Of a DNA stretch of 64,000 bases, positions 37,401-49,309 are shown piece after piece. The stretch comes from Ehretia macrophylla. Lineage: Eukaryota > Streptophyta > Magnoliopsida > Boraginales > Ehretiaceae. The stretch's first letter is position 1. Every line of letters starts with the position of its first letter. The translations under genes were made by a program, and so were the position numbers. The notes below the pieces were generated by a model. It searched no databases. It was not told where the DNA came from and saw nothing but the letters and a program-made list of their open reading frames with translations. The stretch spans positions 42,640,425-42,704,424 of the forward strand of contig CM075771.1 in the NCBI GenBank assembly GCA_037974665.1, written 5' to 3'.

Positions 37401-37900
37401 CTGCCTCCATCGTAGAGCTCTCGAAAAGCTTTCCAACGGTATGCTGTGCGCGGCGTAACTCCTTACAAATCAAAAGTTATGGGCACTGGAGCGATGGAGA
37501 CGTGGTCCCAAGCCCTACGCCCATGGTTTGCTGGCCCAGCCTCTACGTGAAGCGAAGTTGTCTTGCCCAAGGTACCATGGGATTCGGTAATAGAAATGTG
37601 ATGGATTAGGTAGTCATCCTTTTCGCGGCTCACGACGTACGATCCGGGACGAAAGAACAGCCAAAAACAAGAAAAGTGTTCCGAAACTGATGAAAATGTT
37701 CGATTTTGCCCACCGAAAACTGGTACAACCGAGCAGGCTTGTTGCCTTCATCGTAGAGCTCTCGGTGAGCTTTCCAACGGTATGTTGTGCGCCGCGTAAA
37801 TCCTTACGGATCAAAAGTTATGGGCACCGGAGCGACGGAGACTTGGTCCCAAGCCCCACATCCTCGGTTTGCCGGCCTAGCCTCTACGTGAAGCGAAGTT
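34500..37900 (+). repeat. Third, partial copy of the long-range segment
   Basis: Variants match segment A2 at 24.7-27.7 kb with an offset of about 9.76 kb, and A1 at 13.2-17.0 kb. Examples: ATGGATTATGTAGT (24796 and 34570), TGCACCCGTTGTAG (25955 and 35715), GGATCCAAAAC (26250 and about 36010), CTCCTAACGG (26687 and 36437), GACGGATAAACAGCG (27190 and 36966). This supports repeated unequal exchange of multi-kilobase blocks. Confidence 0.68.
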
Positions 37901-40259
37901 GTCTTGCCCAAGGTACCCTGGAATTCGGTAATAGAAATGTGATGGATTAGGTAGTCGTCAATTTCGTGGCTCACGACGTACGATCCGGCACGAAAAAATT
38001 GCGCAAAAGAAGAAAAGTGTCCCGAAACTGATGAAAATGTTCGATTTTGGCCACCGAAAATAGGCGCAACCTAGCAGGCTTGTTGCCCCTATTGTAGAAC
38101 TCTCAGAGAGCTTTCCAATGATTTGCTATGCACCGCGTAACACCTTGCGGATCAAAAGTTATGGGCACCAGAGGGACGGAGACCTGGTCCCAAGCCCCAC
38201 GCCCTCTGTTTGCGAGCCCAGCTGCTACGTGAAGCGAAGTTGTCTTGCCCAAGGTGCCACAGGATTCGGTAATAAAAATGTGATGGATTAGTTAGTCGTG
38301 TATTCTGCGACTCATGACGTATGATCTGGTACAGAAAAATGGCGCAAAAGAAGAAAAGTGTCCCGAAATTGATGAAAACGTTCGATTGTGACCTTCGAAA
38401 ATAGGCACAGTCGAGCAGGCTTGTTGCTGCCATTGTAGAACTCTCAGAGAGCTTTCCAACGGTATACTGTGTGCCGCGTAACTCCTTACGGATCAAAAGT
38501 TATGGGAACTGGAGCGACGGAGACCTAGTCCTAAGCCCCAACCCCTCGGTTTGCGGGCCCAGCATGAACATTAAGTGAAGTTGTATTCCCTAAAGTGCCG
38601 TGGGATTCGGTAATAGAAATGTGGTGGATTAGGCTGTCGTCCTTTTTGCGGCTCACGATGTAAGATCCAGCACGGATAAACATTGCAAAAGAAGAAAAGT
38701 GTCTCAAAACTAATGAAAACGTTCGATTTTGTTCTCCAGAAATAGGCGCAACAGTGCAGGGTTGCTGCCCCCGTCGTAGAGCTCTCGGAGAAATTTCTAA
38801 CGGTATCCTGTGCACCGCGTAACTCCTTATAGATCAAAAGTTATGGGCACCAGAGCGACGGAGACTTGGTCCCAAGCCCCACACCCTCGGTTTACAGGCC
38901 CAGCATCTACGTGAAGCGAAGTTGTCCATTTCGCCGCTCACGACGTACAATCCGGGACGGAATAACAGCGCAAAAGATGAAAAGTGTCCTGTAACTGATG
39001 AAAACATTTGATTTTGGCCTCTGAAAATAGGTGTAGCAGAGCATGGTTGCTACCCCCGTCGTAGCGCTCTTGGAGAGCTTTCCAATGGTATACTGTGCGC
39101 CTCGTAATTCCTGACGGATCAAAAGTTATGGGCACCGGAGCGATGGACACCTGGTCCCAAGCCCCACGTCCTCCGTTTGTGGGCCCAACCTCTCCGTGAA
39201 GCGAAGTTGGCTTGCCCAAGGTGCCATGGGATTCGGTAATAGAAATATGAGGGATTAGGATGTCTTCCTTTTCGCGGCTCATGTCGTAAGATCCGGGACG
39301 AAAAAACTACACAAAAGAAGAAAAGTGTATTGAAACTGATGAAAACGTTCAATTTTGGCCTCCGAAAATAGGCGCAGCCGAGCAAGTTTGCTACCCCCGT
39401 TGTAGAACTCTCGGAGAGTTTTCCAACGGTATGCTGTGCACCTCGTAACTCCTTATGTATCAAAAGTTATGGGCACCGGAACGACAAAGACCTGGTCCCA
39501 AGCCCCACGCCCTCAGTTTGCGGGCCCAGCCTCTACGTGAAGCGAAGTGTCTTGCCCAAGGTATCGTGGGATTCAGTAATAGAATAGTTATGTATTAATA
39601 GTCATCCTTTTCGCGACTGATGACGTACGATCCGGGACGGAAAAACAGCGCAAAAGAATAAAAGTGTCCCGAAACTGATGAAAATGTTTGAATTTGGGCC
39701 CCAAAAACAAGCACAGACGAGCATTCTTGCTGCCACCGTGGTAGAGCTCTCGTAGAGCTTTCCAACGGTATGCTATGCACTGCATAACTCCTTACGGATA
39801 AAAAGTTATGGGCACCGTAGCGACGGAGACTTAGTCCTAAGCCTCGCGGCCTCGGTTTGCGGGTCAAGCCTCTACGTGAAATGATGTTGTCTTGCCCAAG
39901 GTACCGTGGGATTCGGTAATAGAAATGTGATGGATTATGTAGTCTTCCTTTTCGCGGCTCATGACGTACGATCCGGGACGGAAAAACAGTGCAAATGAAG
40001 AAAAATGTCCTAAAACTGTTGAAAATGTTCAAATTTGGGCTACGAAAATAGGCACAGGAAAGCAAGCTTGCTATCCTTATCGTAGAACTCTCGGAGAACT
40101 TTCCAACGGTATGCTGTGCACCGCGTAATTTCTTACGAATTAAAAGTTATAGGCACCGGAGCGACGGAGACCTGGTCCCAAGCCCCACACCCTCGGTTTA
40201 CGGGCCCAACCTCTTCGTGAAGCGAAGTTGTCTTGCCCAAGGTGCCATGGGATTTGGTA

Positions 40260-43200
40260 ATAGAAATATGATGTACTAGGTAGTCATCCTTTTCGCAGCG
40301 CACTACGTACGATCCAGGACGGAAAAACAGCGTAAAAGAAGAAAAGTGTCCTGAAACTGATAAAAATGTTCAATTTTGGCCTCCGAAAATAGGAGCAGCC
40401 GAGCAGGCTTGCTGCCCCCGTCGTAGAGCTCTCGGTGAGCTTTCCAACGGTATGTTGTGCACCACGTAACACCTTATGGATCAGAAGTTATGGGCACCGG
40501 AGCGACGGAGACCTGGTCCCAAGCCCCATGCCCTTGGTTTGCGGGCCCCGCCTCTACATGAAGCGAAGTTGTCTTGCCCAAGGTGCTGTGGGATTCGGTA
40601 ATAGAAATGTGATAGATTAGGTTGTCGTCATTTCCGCAGCTCACGACGTAAAATTCGGGATGGAAAAATAGCGTAAAAGAAGAAAGGTGTCCCGAAAATA
40701 ATGAAAACGTTCGATTTTGGGTGGCGAAAATAGGCGCAGCAAAGCAGGGTTGCAGCCCCCGTCGTAGAGCTCTCGAAGAGCTTTCCAACGGTATGCTGTG
40801 CGCCGCGTAACTCCATACGGATCAAAAGTTATGGTCACCGGAGCGACGGAGACCTAATACCAAGCCGCACGCCCTCGGTTTGAGGGCCCACCCTCTACGT
40901 GAAGCGAAGTTGTCTTGCCCAAGGTGTCGTGGGATTTGGTAATAGAAAGGTTGTCTTCCTTTTCGTGGCTCACGACATAATATTCGGGATGGAAAAACTG
41001 CGCAAAAGATGAAAAGTGTCTCAAAACTGATGAAAACGTTCAATTTTGGCCTCCGAAAATAGGCGCAGCCGACAAAGCTTGCTGCCCGCATTGTAGAACT
41101 CTCGGAGAGTTTTCCAACGGTATGATATACGCCACGTAACTCCTTACGGATCAAAAATTATAGGCACCGGAGCGACGAAGACCTAGTCCCAAGCCCCACG
41201 CCCTCGGTTTGTGGTCCCAGCCTCTATGTGAAGCGAAGTTGTCTTGCCCAAGGTACCATGGGATTCGGTAATAGAAATGTGATGGATTACATAGTCGTCC
41301 TTTTTGTGGCTCATGACGTACGATCCGGGACGGAAAAACAGCGAAAAAGTAGAAAAGTGTCCCTAAATTGATGAAAACTTTCGAATTTGGGCTCCGAAAA
41401 CAAGCGTAACCTAACAGGCTTGCTGTCCCCATAGTAGAGCTCTCGGAGAGCTTTTCAACGATATGCTATGAGCCGCGTAACTCCTTACGGATATAAAGTT
41501 ATGGGCACCAGAGCGACGGAGACTTAGTCCCAAGCCCCGGGGCCTCGGTTTACTGGGCCATCCTCTACGTGAAGCGAAGTTGTCTTGCCCAAGGTACCGT
41601 GGGATTCGGTAATAGAAATATAATGGATTAGGTAGTCATCCTTTTCGTGGCTCTCGACGTACGATCCGGGATAGAAAAACAGTGCAGATGAAGAAAAGTG
41701 TCCCAAAATTGATGGAAAAGTTCAATTTTGGGCTCCGAAAATAGGCGTAGCCAAGCAAGGTTGCTGCCATTATCGTAGAACTCTCAGAGAGCTTTTCAAC
41801 GGTATGCTGTGCGCTGCGTAACTCCTTACGGATCAAAAGTTATGGGCACCGGTGCGATAGAGACCTGGTCCAAAGCCCCACACCCTCGGTTTGTGGGCCC
41901 AGCCTCTACGTGAAGAGAAGTTGTCTTGCCCAAGATGCCATGGGATTCAATAATGGAAATGTGATGTATTTGTTAGTCGTTTTTTTCGCGGCTCATGACG
42001 TACGATCCGGGATGAAAAAACAGCGCAAAAGTAGAAAAGTGTCCTCAAACTGATGAAAACGTTCGATTTTTGCCTCCAAAAATAGGCGTAGCCAAATAGG
42101 CTTGCTGCCTTCGTCGTAGAGCTCTCGATGAGCTTTCCAATGGTAAGTTGTGTGTCGTGTAACTCCTTATAGATCAAAGGTTATGGGCACAGTAGTGACG
42201 GAGACCTGGTCCCAAGCCTGTCGCCTTTAGTTTGCTGGCCCAGTCTCTATGTGAAGCGAAGTTTTCTTGCCTAAGGTGCCATGGTATTCGGTAATAGAAA
42301 TGTGATGGATTAGGTAGTCGTCTATTTCACGGCTCACGACGTACGATCCGACACGAAAAAACTGCGCAAAAGAAGAAAAGTGTCCCGAAATTGATGAAAA
42401 CGTTCGATTTTGGCCTCTGAAAATAGGCACAGCCGAGCAAGCTTGCTGCCCCCGTTGTAGACCTCTCGGAGAGTTTTCCAACGGTATGCTGTGTGCCGCG
42501 TAACTTCTTACGGATCAAAATTTATGGGCACTAGAGCGACGAAGACCTAGTCCCAAGCCCCACGCCCTCGTTTTGCGGGCCTGGCCTCTACGTGAAGCGA
42601 AGTTGTCTTACCCTAGGTGCCATGGAATTCGGTAATAAAAATGTGATGGATTAGGTTGTCGTCATTTCCACGGCTCACAACGTAAAATCCAGGATGGAAA
42701 AATAGCGTAAAAGAAGAAAAGTGTCCCAAAAATAATGAAAACGTTCGATTTTGGACAGCGAAAATAGGCCCAGCAAAGCAGGGTTGCTGCCCCCGTCGTA
42801 GAGCTCTCGAAGAGCTTTCCAACGGTATGTTGTGCGCCGCGTAACTCCATACGGATCAAAAGTTACGGTCACCAGAGCGACGGAAACCTGGTACCAAGCC
42901 GCACGCCCTCTGTTTGAGGGCCCACCCTCTACGTGAAGCAAAGTTGTCTTGCCCAAGGTGTCATGGGATTTGGTAATAGAAATATGATGTACTAGGTAGT
43001 CGTCCTTTTCGCAGCGCACTACGTACGATCCAGGACGAAAAAACAGCGTAAAAGAAGAAAAGTATCCCGAAATTGATAAAAATGTTCAATTTTGGCCTCC
43101 GAAAATAGGAACAGCTGAGCAGGCTTGCTGCCCCCATCGTAGAGCTCTCGGTGAGCTTTCCAAAGGTATGTTGTGCCCCGCGTAACTCCTTACGGATCAG

Positions 43201-45700
43201 AAGTTATGGGCACCGGAGCGATGGAGACCTGGTCCCAAGCCCCATGGCCTTGGTTTGCGGGCCATGCCTCTACATGAAGCGAAGTTGTCTTGCCCAAGGT
43301 GCTATGGGATTCGGTAATAGAAATGTGATGGATTAGGTTGTCGTCATTTCTGCGGCTCATGACGTAAAATTCAGGACAGAAAAATAGCATAAAAGAAGAA
43401 ATGTGTCCCAAAAATAATGAAAACGTTCAATTTTCGGCGATGAAAATAGGCGTAGCAAAGCAGGGTTGTTGCCCCAGTCGTAGAGCTCTCGAAGAGCTTT
43501 CCAACGGTATGCTGTGCGTCGCGTAACTCCATACGGATCAAAAGTTATGGTCACCGGAGCGACGGAGACCTGGTACCAAGTCGCACGCCATCGGTTTGAG
43601 GGCCCACCCTCTACGTGAAGCGAAGTTGTCTTGCCCAAGGTGTCGTGGGATTTGGTAATAGAAATGTGATGGATTAGGTTGTCTTCCTTTTCGTGGCTCA
43701 TGACATAAGATCCGGGATGGAAAAACTACGCAAAAGAAGAAAAGTGTCCCAAAACTGATGAAAACATTCAATTTTGGCCTCCGAAAATAGGTGCAGCCGA
43801 GCAAGCTTGCTGCCCCCATTGTAGAACTCTCAGAGAGTTTTCCAACGGTATGATATGCGCCGCATAACTCCTTACGGATCAAAAATTATAGGCACCGGAG
43901 CGACGAAGACCTAGTCCCAAGCCCTACGCCCTCGGTTTGCGGTCCCAGCCTCTATGTGAAGCGAAGTTGTCTTGCCCAAGGTGCCATGGGATTAGGTAAT
44001 AGAAATGTGATGGATTACATAGTCGTCCTTTTTGCGGCTCACGACGTACGATCCGGGACGGAAAACAGTGAAAAAGTAGAAAAGTGTCCCAAAACTGATG
44101 AAAACTTTCGAATTTGGGCTCCGAAAACAAGTGCAAACTAATAGGCTTGCTGTCCCCATTGTAGAGCTCTCGGAGAGCTTTTCAACGGTATGCTATGCGC
44201 CGCGTAACTCCTTACGGATATAAAGTTATGGGCACCAGAGCAACGGAGACTTGGTCCCAAGCCCCGGGGCCTCGGTTTGCGGGCCCATCCTCTACGTGAA
44301 GCGAAGTTGTCTTGCCCAAGGTACTGTGGGATTCGGTAATAGAAATATGATGGATTAGGTAGTCATCCTTTTTGCGGCTCTCGACGTTCGATCCGGGGAT
44401 AGAAAAATAGTGCAGATGAAGAAAAGTGTCCCAAAACTGATGGAAAAGTTCAAATTTGGGCTCTGAAAATAGGCGTAGCCAAGCAAGGTAGCTGCCATTA
44501 TCGTAGAACTCTCAGAGAGCTTTCCAATGGTATGTTGTGCGCTGCGTAACTCCTTACAGATGAAAAGTTATGGGCACCGGAGCGACGGAGACCTGGTCCA
44601 AAGCCCCACACCCTAGGTTTGTGGGACCAGCCTCTACGTGAAGTGAAGTTGTCTTGCCCAAGGTGCCGTGGGATTCAGTAATAGAAATGTGATGTATTTG
44701 TTAGTCTTTTTTTTCGCGGCTCACGACGTACGATCCAGGACGAAAAAACAGCGCAAAAGAAGAAAAGTGTCCCGAAACTGATGAAAACGTTTGATTTTGG
44801 CCTCCAAAAACAGGCATAGCCAAATAGGCTTGTTGCCTTCGTCGTAGAGCTCTTGATAAGCTTTCCAACGGTAAGTTGTGCACCGAGTAACTCCTTATAG
44901 ATCAAAGGTTATGGGCACAGGAGTGACGGAGACCTGGTCCCAAGCCCCACGCCTTCAATTTGCTGGCCCAGTCTCTATGTGAAGCGAAGTTTTCTTGCCC
45001 AAGGTGCCATGGTATTCAGTAATAGAAATGTGATGGATTAGGTAGTCGTCTATTTCGCGGCTCACGACGTACGATCCGACACGGAAAAACTGCGTTAAAG
45101 AAGAAAAGTATCCCGAAATTGATGAAAACGTTCGATTTTGGCCTCTGAAAATAGGCACAGCCGAGCAAGCTTGCTGCCCCCGTTGTAGACCTCTCGGAGA
45201 GTTTTCCAACGGTATGTTGTGTGCCGCGTAACTTCTTACGGATCAAAAGTTATGGGCACTGGAGCGACAAAGACCTAGTCCTAAGCCCCACACCCTCGAT
45301 TTGTGGGCCAGACCTCTACGTGAAGCGAAGTTGTTTTGCCCTAGGTGCCATAGAATTCGGTAATAAAAATGTGATGGATTAGGTAGTCGTCCTTTTCGCG
45401 GCTCACGATGTATGATCCAGGACGAAAAAACAGCGCAAAAGAAGAAACGTGTCCTGAAACTGATGAAAATGTTTGATTTTGGGCTCCAAAACTTGGCGCA
45501 GCAAAGCAAGGTTGCTGCCCCCGTCGTAGAGCTCTCAGAGAGCTTTCCAACGGTAAGTTATGGGCACCGGAGCGACGGAGACCTTGTCCCAAGCCCCACG
45601 CCCTCGGTTTGCAGGCCCAACCTCTACGTGAAGCAAAGTTGTCTTGCCTAAGTTGCCGTGGGATTCGGTAATAGAAATGTGATAGATTAGGTAGTCATGC
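40260..45700 (+). repeat. Tandem pair of eight-monomer units (2.73 kb)
   Basis: Variants repeat about 2.72-2.73 kb apart: GATGTACTAGGTAGTC (40270 and 42987), AAAATTC-type monomers (40650 and 43369), the CCCCGGGGCCTCGG word (41533 and 44260), TGATGTATTTGTTAGTC (41964 and 44691), and the GGCCCAGTCTCTATG word (42237 and 44964). The two copies look more alike than neighbouring monomers do, so this is one of the younger amplifications in the array. Confidence 0.82.
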
Positions 45701-45832
45701 TTTTCGCGGCTCACGACGTAAGATCCGAGACGAAAAAATAGCGAAAAAGAATAAAAGTGTCCCGAAACTCATGAAAACGTTTGATTTTGGCCTCTGAAAA
45801 TAGGAGCAGCCGAGCAGGCTTGTTGCCCCGTC

Positions 45833-45837
45833 GTAGA
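45833..45837. repeat. Left target-site duplication of S1 (GTAGA)
   Basis: GTAGA ends the satellite just before TGTGATACCC and is repeated at 48310-48314, where the satellite resumes in phase (GTAGAACTCTCGG). It corresponds to monomer positions about 287-291. Confidence 0.93.
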
Positions 45838-45899
45838 TGTGATACCCCTAACCTGGCATGTATTCAATAGCATTTAAATTTCATTTAAATTGCATTTTA

Positions 45900-46250
45900 T
45901 TGACCTTTCACCTTCTTTGACCAAACTAGTTGACTTTTCATCTACATTGACCAACTAGGACAAGGTGGGAATTTTTGAAATGTTTAATAAAAGGCAAACT
46001 TGAGATTAGAAATAAAAAAATGCAATGTTAAGTTAGTCAAATTTTGGGTCAACTTTGGAATTAAATCTGAACCAATTGGGGAAGATTTAGGTAGAAAATT
46101 ATATATGGTTGGAAAGCTCTATGAGTCTAGTTTCTGAGGCTTCAAACCGTTCGTGAATTGGAGTTTCCTAGAAGAAGTTATGGCCATTTTCGTAAGGTCG
46201 CGCATAGCTGTTTTGGTTTAGCGGGTTGACCGAATCTTTGACCTTTGACT
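45900..46250 (+). promoter_or_regulatory. TTGAC (W-box-like) clusters in S1
   Basis: TTGACC or TTGACT occurs at 45900, 45917, 45930, 45947, 46226, 46238 and 46245. The first four lie near the LTR start and the last three form a tight group ahead of an A-rich tract. This parallels the four TTGACC boxes in the E1 LTR, although the surrounding sequence has diverged. WRKY binding is inferred from the core motif only. Confidence 0.4.
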
Positions 46251-47741
46251 TCTTGTCATTTTTTTTTAAATAAGCAGAATGCACACGAAAAAAAATAGAG
46301 AAAAAAGGCTTGAAACCATGAGGAAAAGAAGGAGAAAAAAAAAAAAGAAAATCTCAACTTCAAATCTTCGATTCTTCGCGTGGGCTTGTGCGGGGTGGTT
46401 TCTGAGGCACTCTACGAGGTTTTCCTAGCGTCTAGGAGCGTCTAAGGTGAGGGTTTCATCGTTATTTACGCATTTGAAATATTTGTATCTAAACTTGATT
46501 TTTTGATTTTATGCGTAGATTATTGTTTCAATCATTTTGTTGCTTAAAAAATGTTCCTTGTTGATTGTAGAATATGTATTTATAGCTTTTTAACATTTTC
46601 TGCGGTTAAATATTGGAATTGAAATATAAATTGTGTGATGAATAGTAAATTATGAATAGTAAACCCCCGTTTCGATGAAGTTGCTCCATTACGCATTCTG
46701 TTGATGTATGAAGATGCTAGATATGCTAGAATGCCTAAATGTGTGGTTTAATTGGAATGTGTAATGGAAAAACGGAGAAAAACGGCTTAGTGAAAGTCGG
46801 GGTCGTTTAGGTCGAGTTTGGTGTTTTCTCGTTTTGCGTTTTGGCATTTTTTTGGCAGGCCATGGAAGCACTTTTGGTGCGATTATGACATTGGTTGGGT
46901 GTTTGGTTGGTATAGTTGTAGTTCAAACGAGCAAAAGGGGAAATCGGAGCTTTACGCGAATTCTAGGGTAAAGTAGGGTTTCGGGGTCCTTGGACGTGCC
47001 TTATGGTGACCTAGGAGGATTGGCGAAGTCGGTTTCCAGAACTCGTGGCTCGTTTGGAAATGGTAGTGTTTTGATAGTTGGGGCTGATTTGTGATTTTGC
47101 TTGTTATCTTGATATTATGCCTATAGAATGCTTAGGGTTGCTTGATATACTTGTTTAATTGGTGTTATTGTTACTTATTATTGCTTGTTATGCTTGAAAA
47201 GTTAGTTGAATGCTAGTATTGATTGTGATTGCTTGTTATCTCGTTTGTTGTCAATAGTTTGTATTGTTGTGCTATCGCTCGTTTATTGCCTTGTATCGAG
47301 TCTTGCATTGCATAGTGTCAGCACGTGAATGATGGGCCTCTCTGGGTAGCCTCGGGTTTCCAGTGTTGGTTGCTCTAGCCCCGTAGCTATTCCCTCTTCT
47401 CGCTTGGGCTGCCTCCCAGGGAGATTTGGGTCGTAGATTGATGGATACTTCCATGGTATTCCAAACTGGTGTTATAAGGTGGATGCACGCTTATTGTCAT
47501 CGTTGTCAACATCAAGCTCGAGATTGATGTATCGCTCATGAAATGGTACATTGCTCGTATGAGTGAACCATAGCCTTCAAAGTGTCGTATAGCTTTGAAT
47601 GGTTGTGTTAATGCTTTCAGTAATTGCTTATTGTATTGATTATTTGTTTTGATTGCTTATTTATCAATTATATTGGTTAACTGTCTTATTTGCATTGCAC
47701 GACTTTCTTTCTCTCCAATTCGATATATGTCTCGCCCTCAC

Positions 47742-47766
47742 TGAGTATACGTGTTGTGTATACTCA
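47742..47766 (+). other. S1 stem-loop TGAGTATAC/GTATACTCA
   Basis: TGAGTATAC (47742-47750) is complementary to GTATACTCA (47758-47766), a 9-bp stem with a 7-base loop preceded by GCCCTCAC. It lies at the place of the E1 stem-loop (2037-2056), with changed but still paired bases. The outer TGAG/CTCA pairs are constant. Confidence 0.6.
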
Positions 47767-48309
47767 CTCCTCACCACCACATTTCAAGAAATGCCATGTT
47801 AGCTGGAAAGTTCGTGATTTCGTGAAAGTCCGTGCTTGAAGAGTTGTCCTGCGTGCCTATGTGACTTGAGTTGTCAAAGTTGTAAAGTTGTATGCTTTTA
47901 TGTATTATATGTATTTAATGTTAAAGGGGATGTAATTTAAGTTTCACTAGATTATGTATTTAGTTAATGTAGCTTAACTTCAATGTATATTTGTAATGAC
48001 AAAGGAAAAGAGATAGAAAGGTATGATAGTCTAGCTTATGATATAGGTTGGTGTAGTTTAATTGCTAAGCTTGAATGTATATTTACTTGTGTTTTGCTTG
48101 TTGTGAACCAAGGCTTGGATGGCCTTGAGGTGGTTGAATGTTTGGACATGGTATTGGTCCACTTATATGTTGTCGCAGGTTTTACTTTTCACCTAGAAAC
48201 AGGGGAGACTCCGTCTATTTTCCTTGAAAATTTATGCCTGGGTTTGGTTTGGATTGTGTTTAGATCGATTGATAGAACTCTCGGTCTCGAGAGTGATCGG
48301 GGTATTACA

Positions 48310-49309
48310 GTAGAACTCTCGGTGAGCTTTCCAACGGTATGTTGTGCGCCGCGTAACTCCTTACAGATCAGAAGTTATGGGCACCGGAGCGATGGAGACC
48401 TGGTCCCAAGCCCTATACCCTTGGTTTGTGGGCCCCACCTCTACATGAAGCAAAGTTGTTTTGCTGAAGGTGCCGTGGGATTCGGTAATAGAAATGTGAT
48501 GAATTAGGTTGTCGTCCTTTTCGCGGCTCACGACATAAAATCCGAGACGGAAAAATAGCGCAAAGGAAGAAAAGTTTCCCAAAACTAATGAAAAAAGTTC
48601 AATTTTGGGCTCCAAAAATAGGCGCAGCAAAGCAGGGTTGCTCTCCCCATTGTAGAGCTTTCAGAGAGCTTTCCAACGGTATGCTGTGCGCCGCGTAACT
48701 CCATACGGATCAAAAGTTATGGTCACCGAAGCGACGAAGACCTAGTCCCAAGCCGCACGCCCTCGGTTTGAGGGCCCAACCTCTACGTGAAGCGAATTTG
48801 TCTTGACCAAGGTGCCATGGGATTCAATAATAGAAATGTCATGGATTAGGTAGTCGTCCTTTTCGCAGCTCACGACGTACGATCTGGGATGAAAAAACAG
48901 CGCAAAAGAAGAAAAGTGTCCCGAAATTGATGAAAACGTTTGATTTTGGCCTCCGAAAACAGAAGCAGCCGAGCACGCTTGCTGTCTTCGTCGTAGAGCT
49001 CTCGGTGAGCTTTCCAACAGTATGTTGTGCGCCGCGTAACTCTTTACGGATCAAAAGTTATGGGCACCAGAGTGACGGACACCTTTTCCCAAGCCCCACG
49101 CCCTCTGTTTGCGGGCCCAGTCCCTAGGTGGTGCGAAGTTGTCTTGCCCATGGTGCCATGGTATTCGGTAATAGAAATGTGATGGATTAGGTAGTCGTCC
49201 ATTTCGCGGCTAACAACGAGCGATCCGGGACCAAAAAGCTGGGCAAAAGAAGAAAAGTATCCTGAAACTGTGAAAACGATCGATTTTTGGATCCAAAACT
49301 AGGCGCAGC
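48310..49309 (+). repeat. Satellite island between S1 and S2
   Basis: Almost three monomers of the same satellite in the same orientation fill this island. It starts with the GTAGA copy at monomer position 287 and ends in AGGCGCAGC at position 262, where S2 was inserted. No other feature is present. Confidence 0.95.

Larger units (their letters stand above)
10120..45837 (+). repeat. Main satellite array, about 341-bp monomer, about 105 copies
   Basis: A head-to-tail tandem repeat fills 35.7 kb in one orientation. The anchor GGATCAAAAGTTATGG recurs at 10176, 10516, 10857 and so on at spacings of 340-342 bp, and I count 341 in my consensus. Neighbouring monomers differ by roughly 10-15%, with many CG to TG or CA changes. 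Fixed landmarks from the anchor are: GGGCCCAGCCTCTACGTGAA near 67-86, GTAATAGAAATGTGATGG near 121-138, CTGATGAAAACGTTCGATT near 221-239, and the dyad AGCTCTCGGAGAGCT at 291-305. Monomers carry small indels. The whole frame has no supported gene. I do not recognise the satellite family. Confidence 0.97.
45838..48309 (+). mobile_element. Solo LTR S1 (E1-like lineage)
   Basis: This 2,472-bp sequence starts TGTGATACCC and ends GGGGTATTACA, with no internal region and a GTAGA duplication on both sides. It shares collinear blocks with the E1 LTR, such as CGGGGTGGTTTC, CTAAGGTGAGGG, CCTCTCTGGGTAGCCTCGGG and GGTGTTATAAGGTGG, but is clearly diverged from it. A solo LTR arises by recombination between the two LTRs of a full element. 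I read the open stretch at 47983-48507 as chance, since it spans LTR and satellite. Orientation is plus by comparison with E1. Confidence 0.93.

Noticed and set aside
10120-45837. Recurrent open frames of about 60-114 codons per monomer on the minus strand, and shorter ones on the plus strand
   Set aside because: The period of 341 is not a multiple of three, several frames are open at once, most would begin at TTG and not ATG, and changes between copies show no codon pattern. They are by-products of tandem repetition.
10120-45837. CRISPR-like regular repeats
   Set aside because: Units are 341 bp without short repeat/unique-spacer structure, and the window is plant DNA. It is a satellite.
47983-48507. 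A 174-codon open frame as a possible host gene
   Set aside because: It begins in the tail of solo LTR S1 and runs across the LTR end and target duplication into satellite. It has no domain I recognise.
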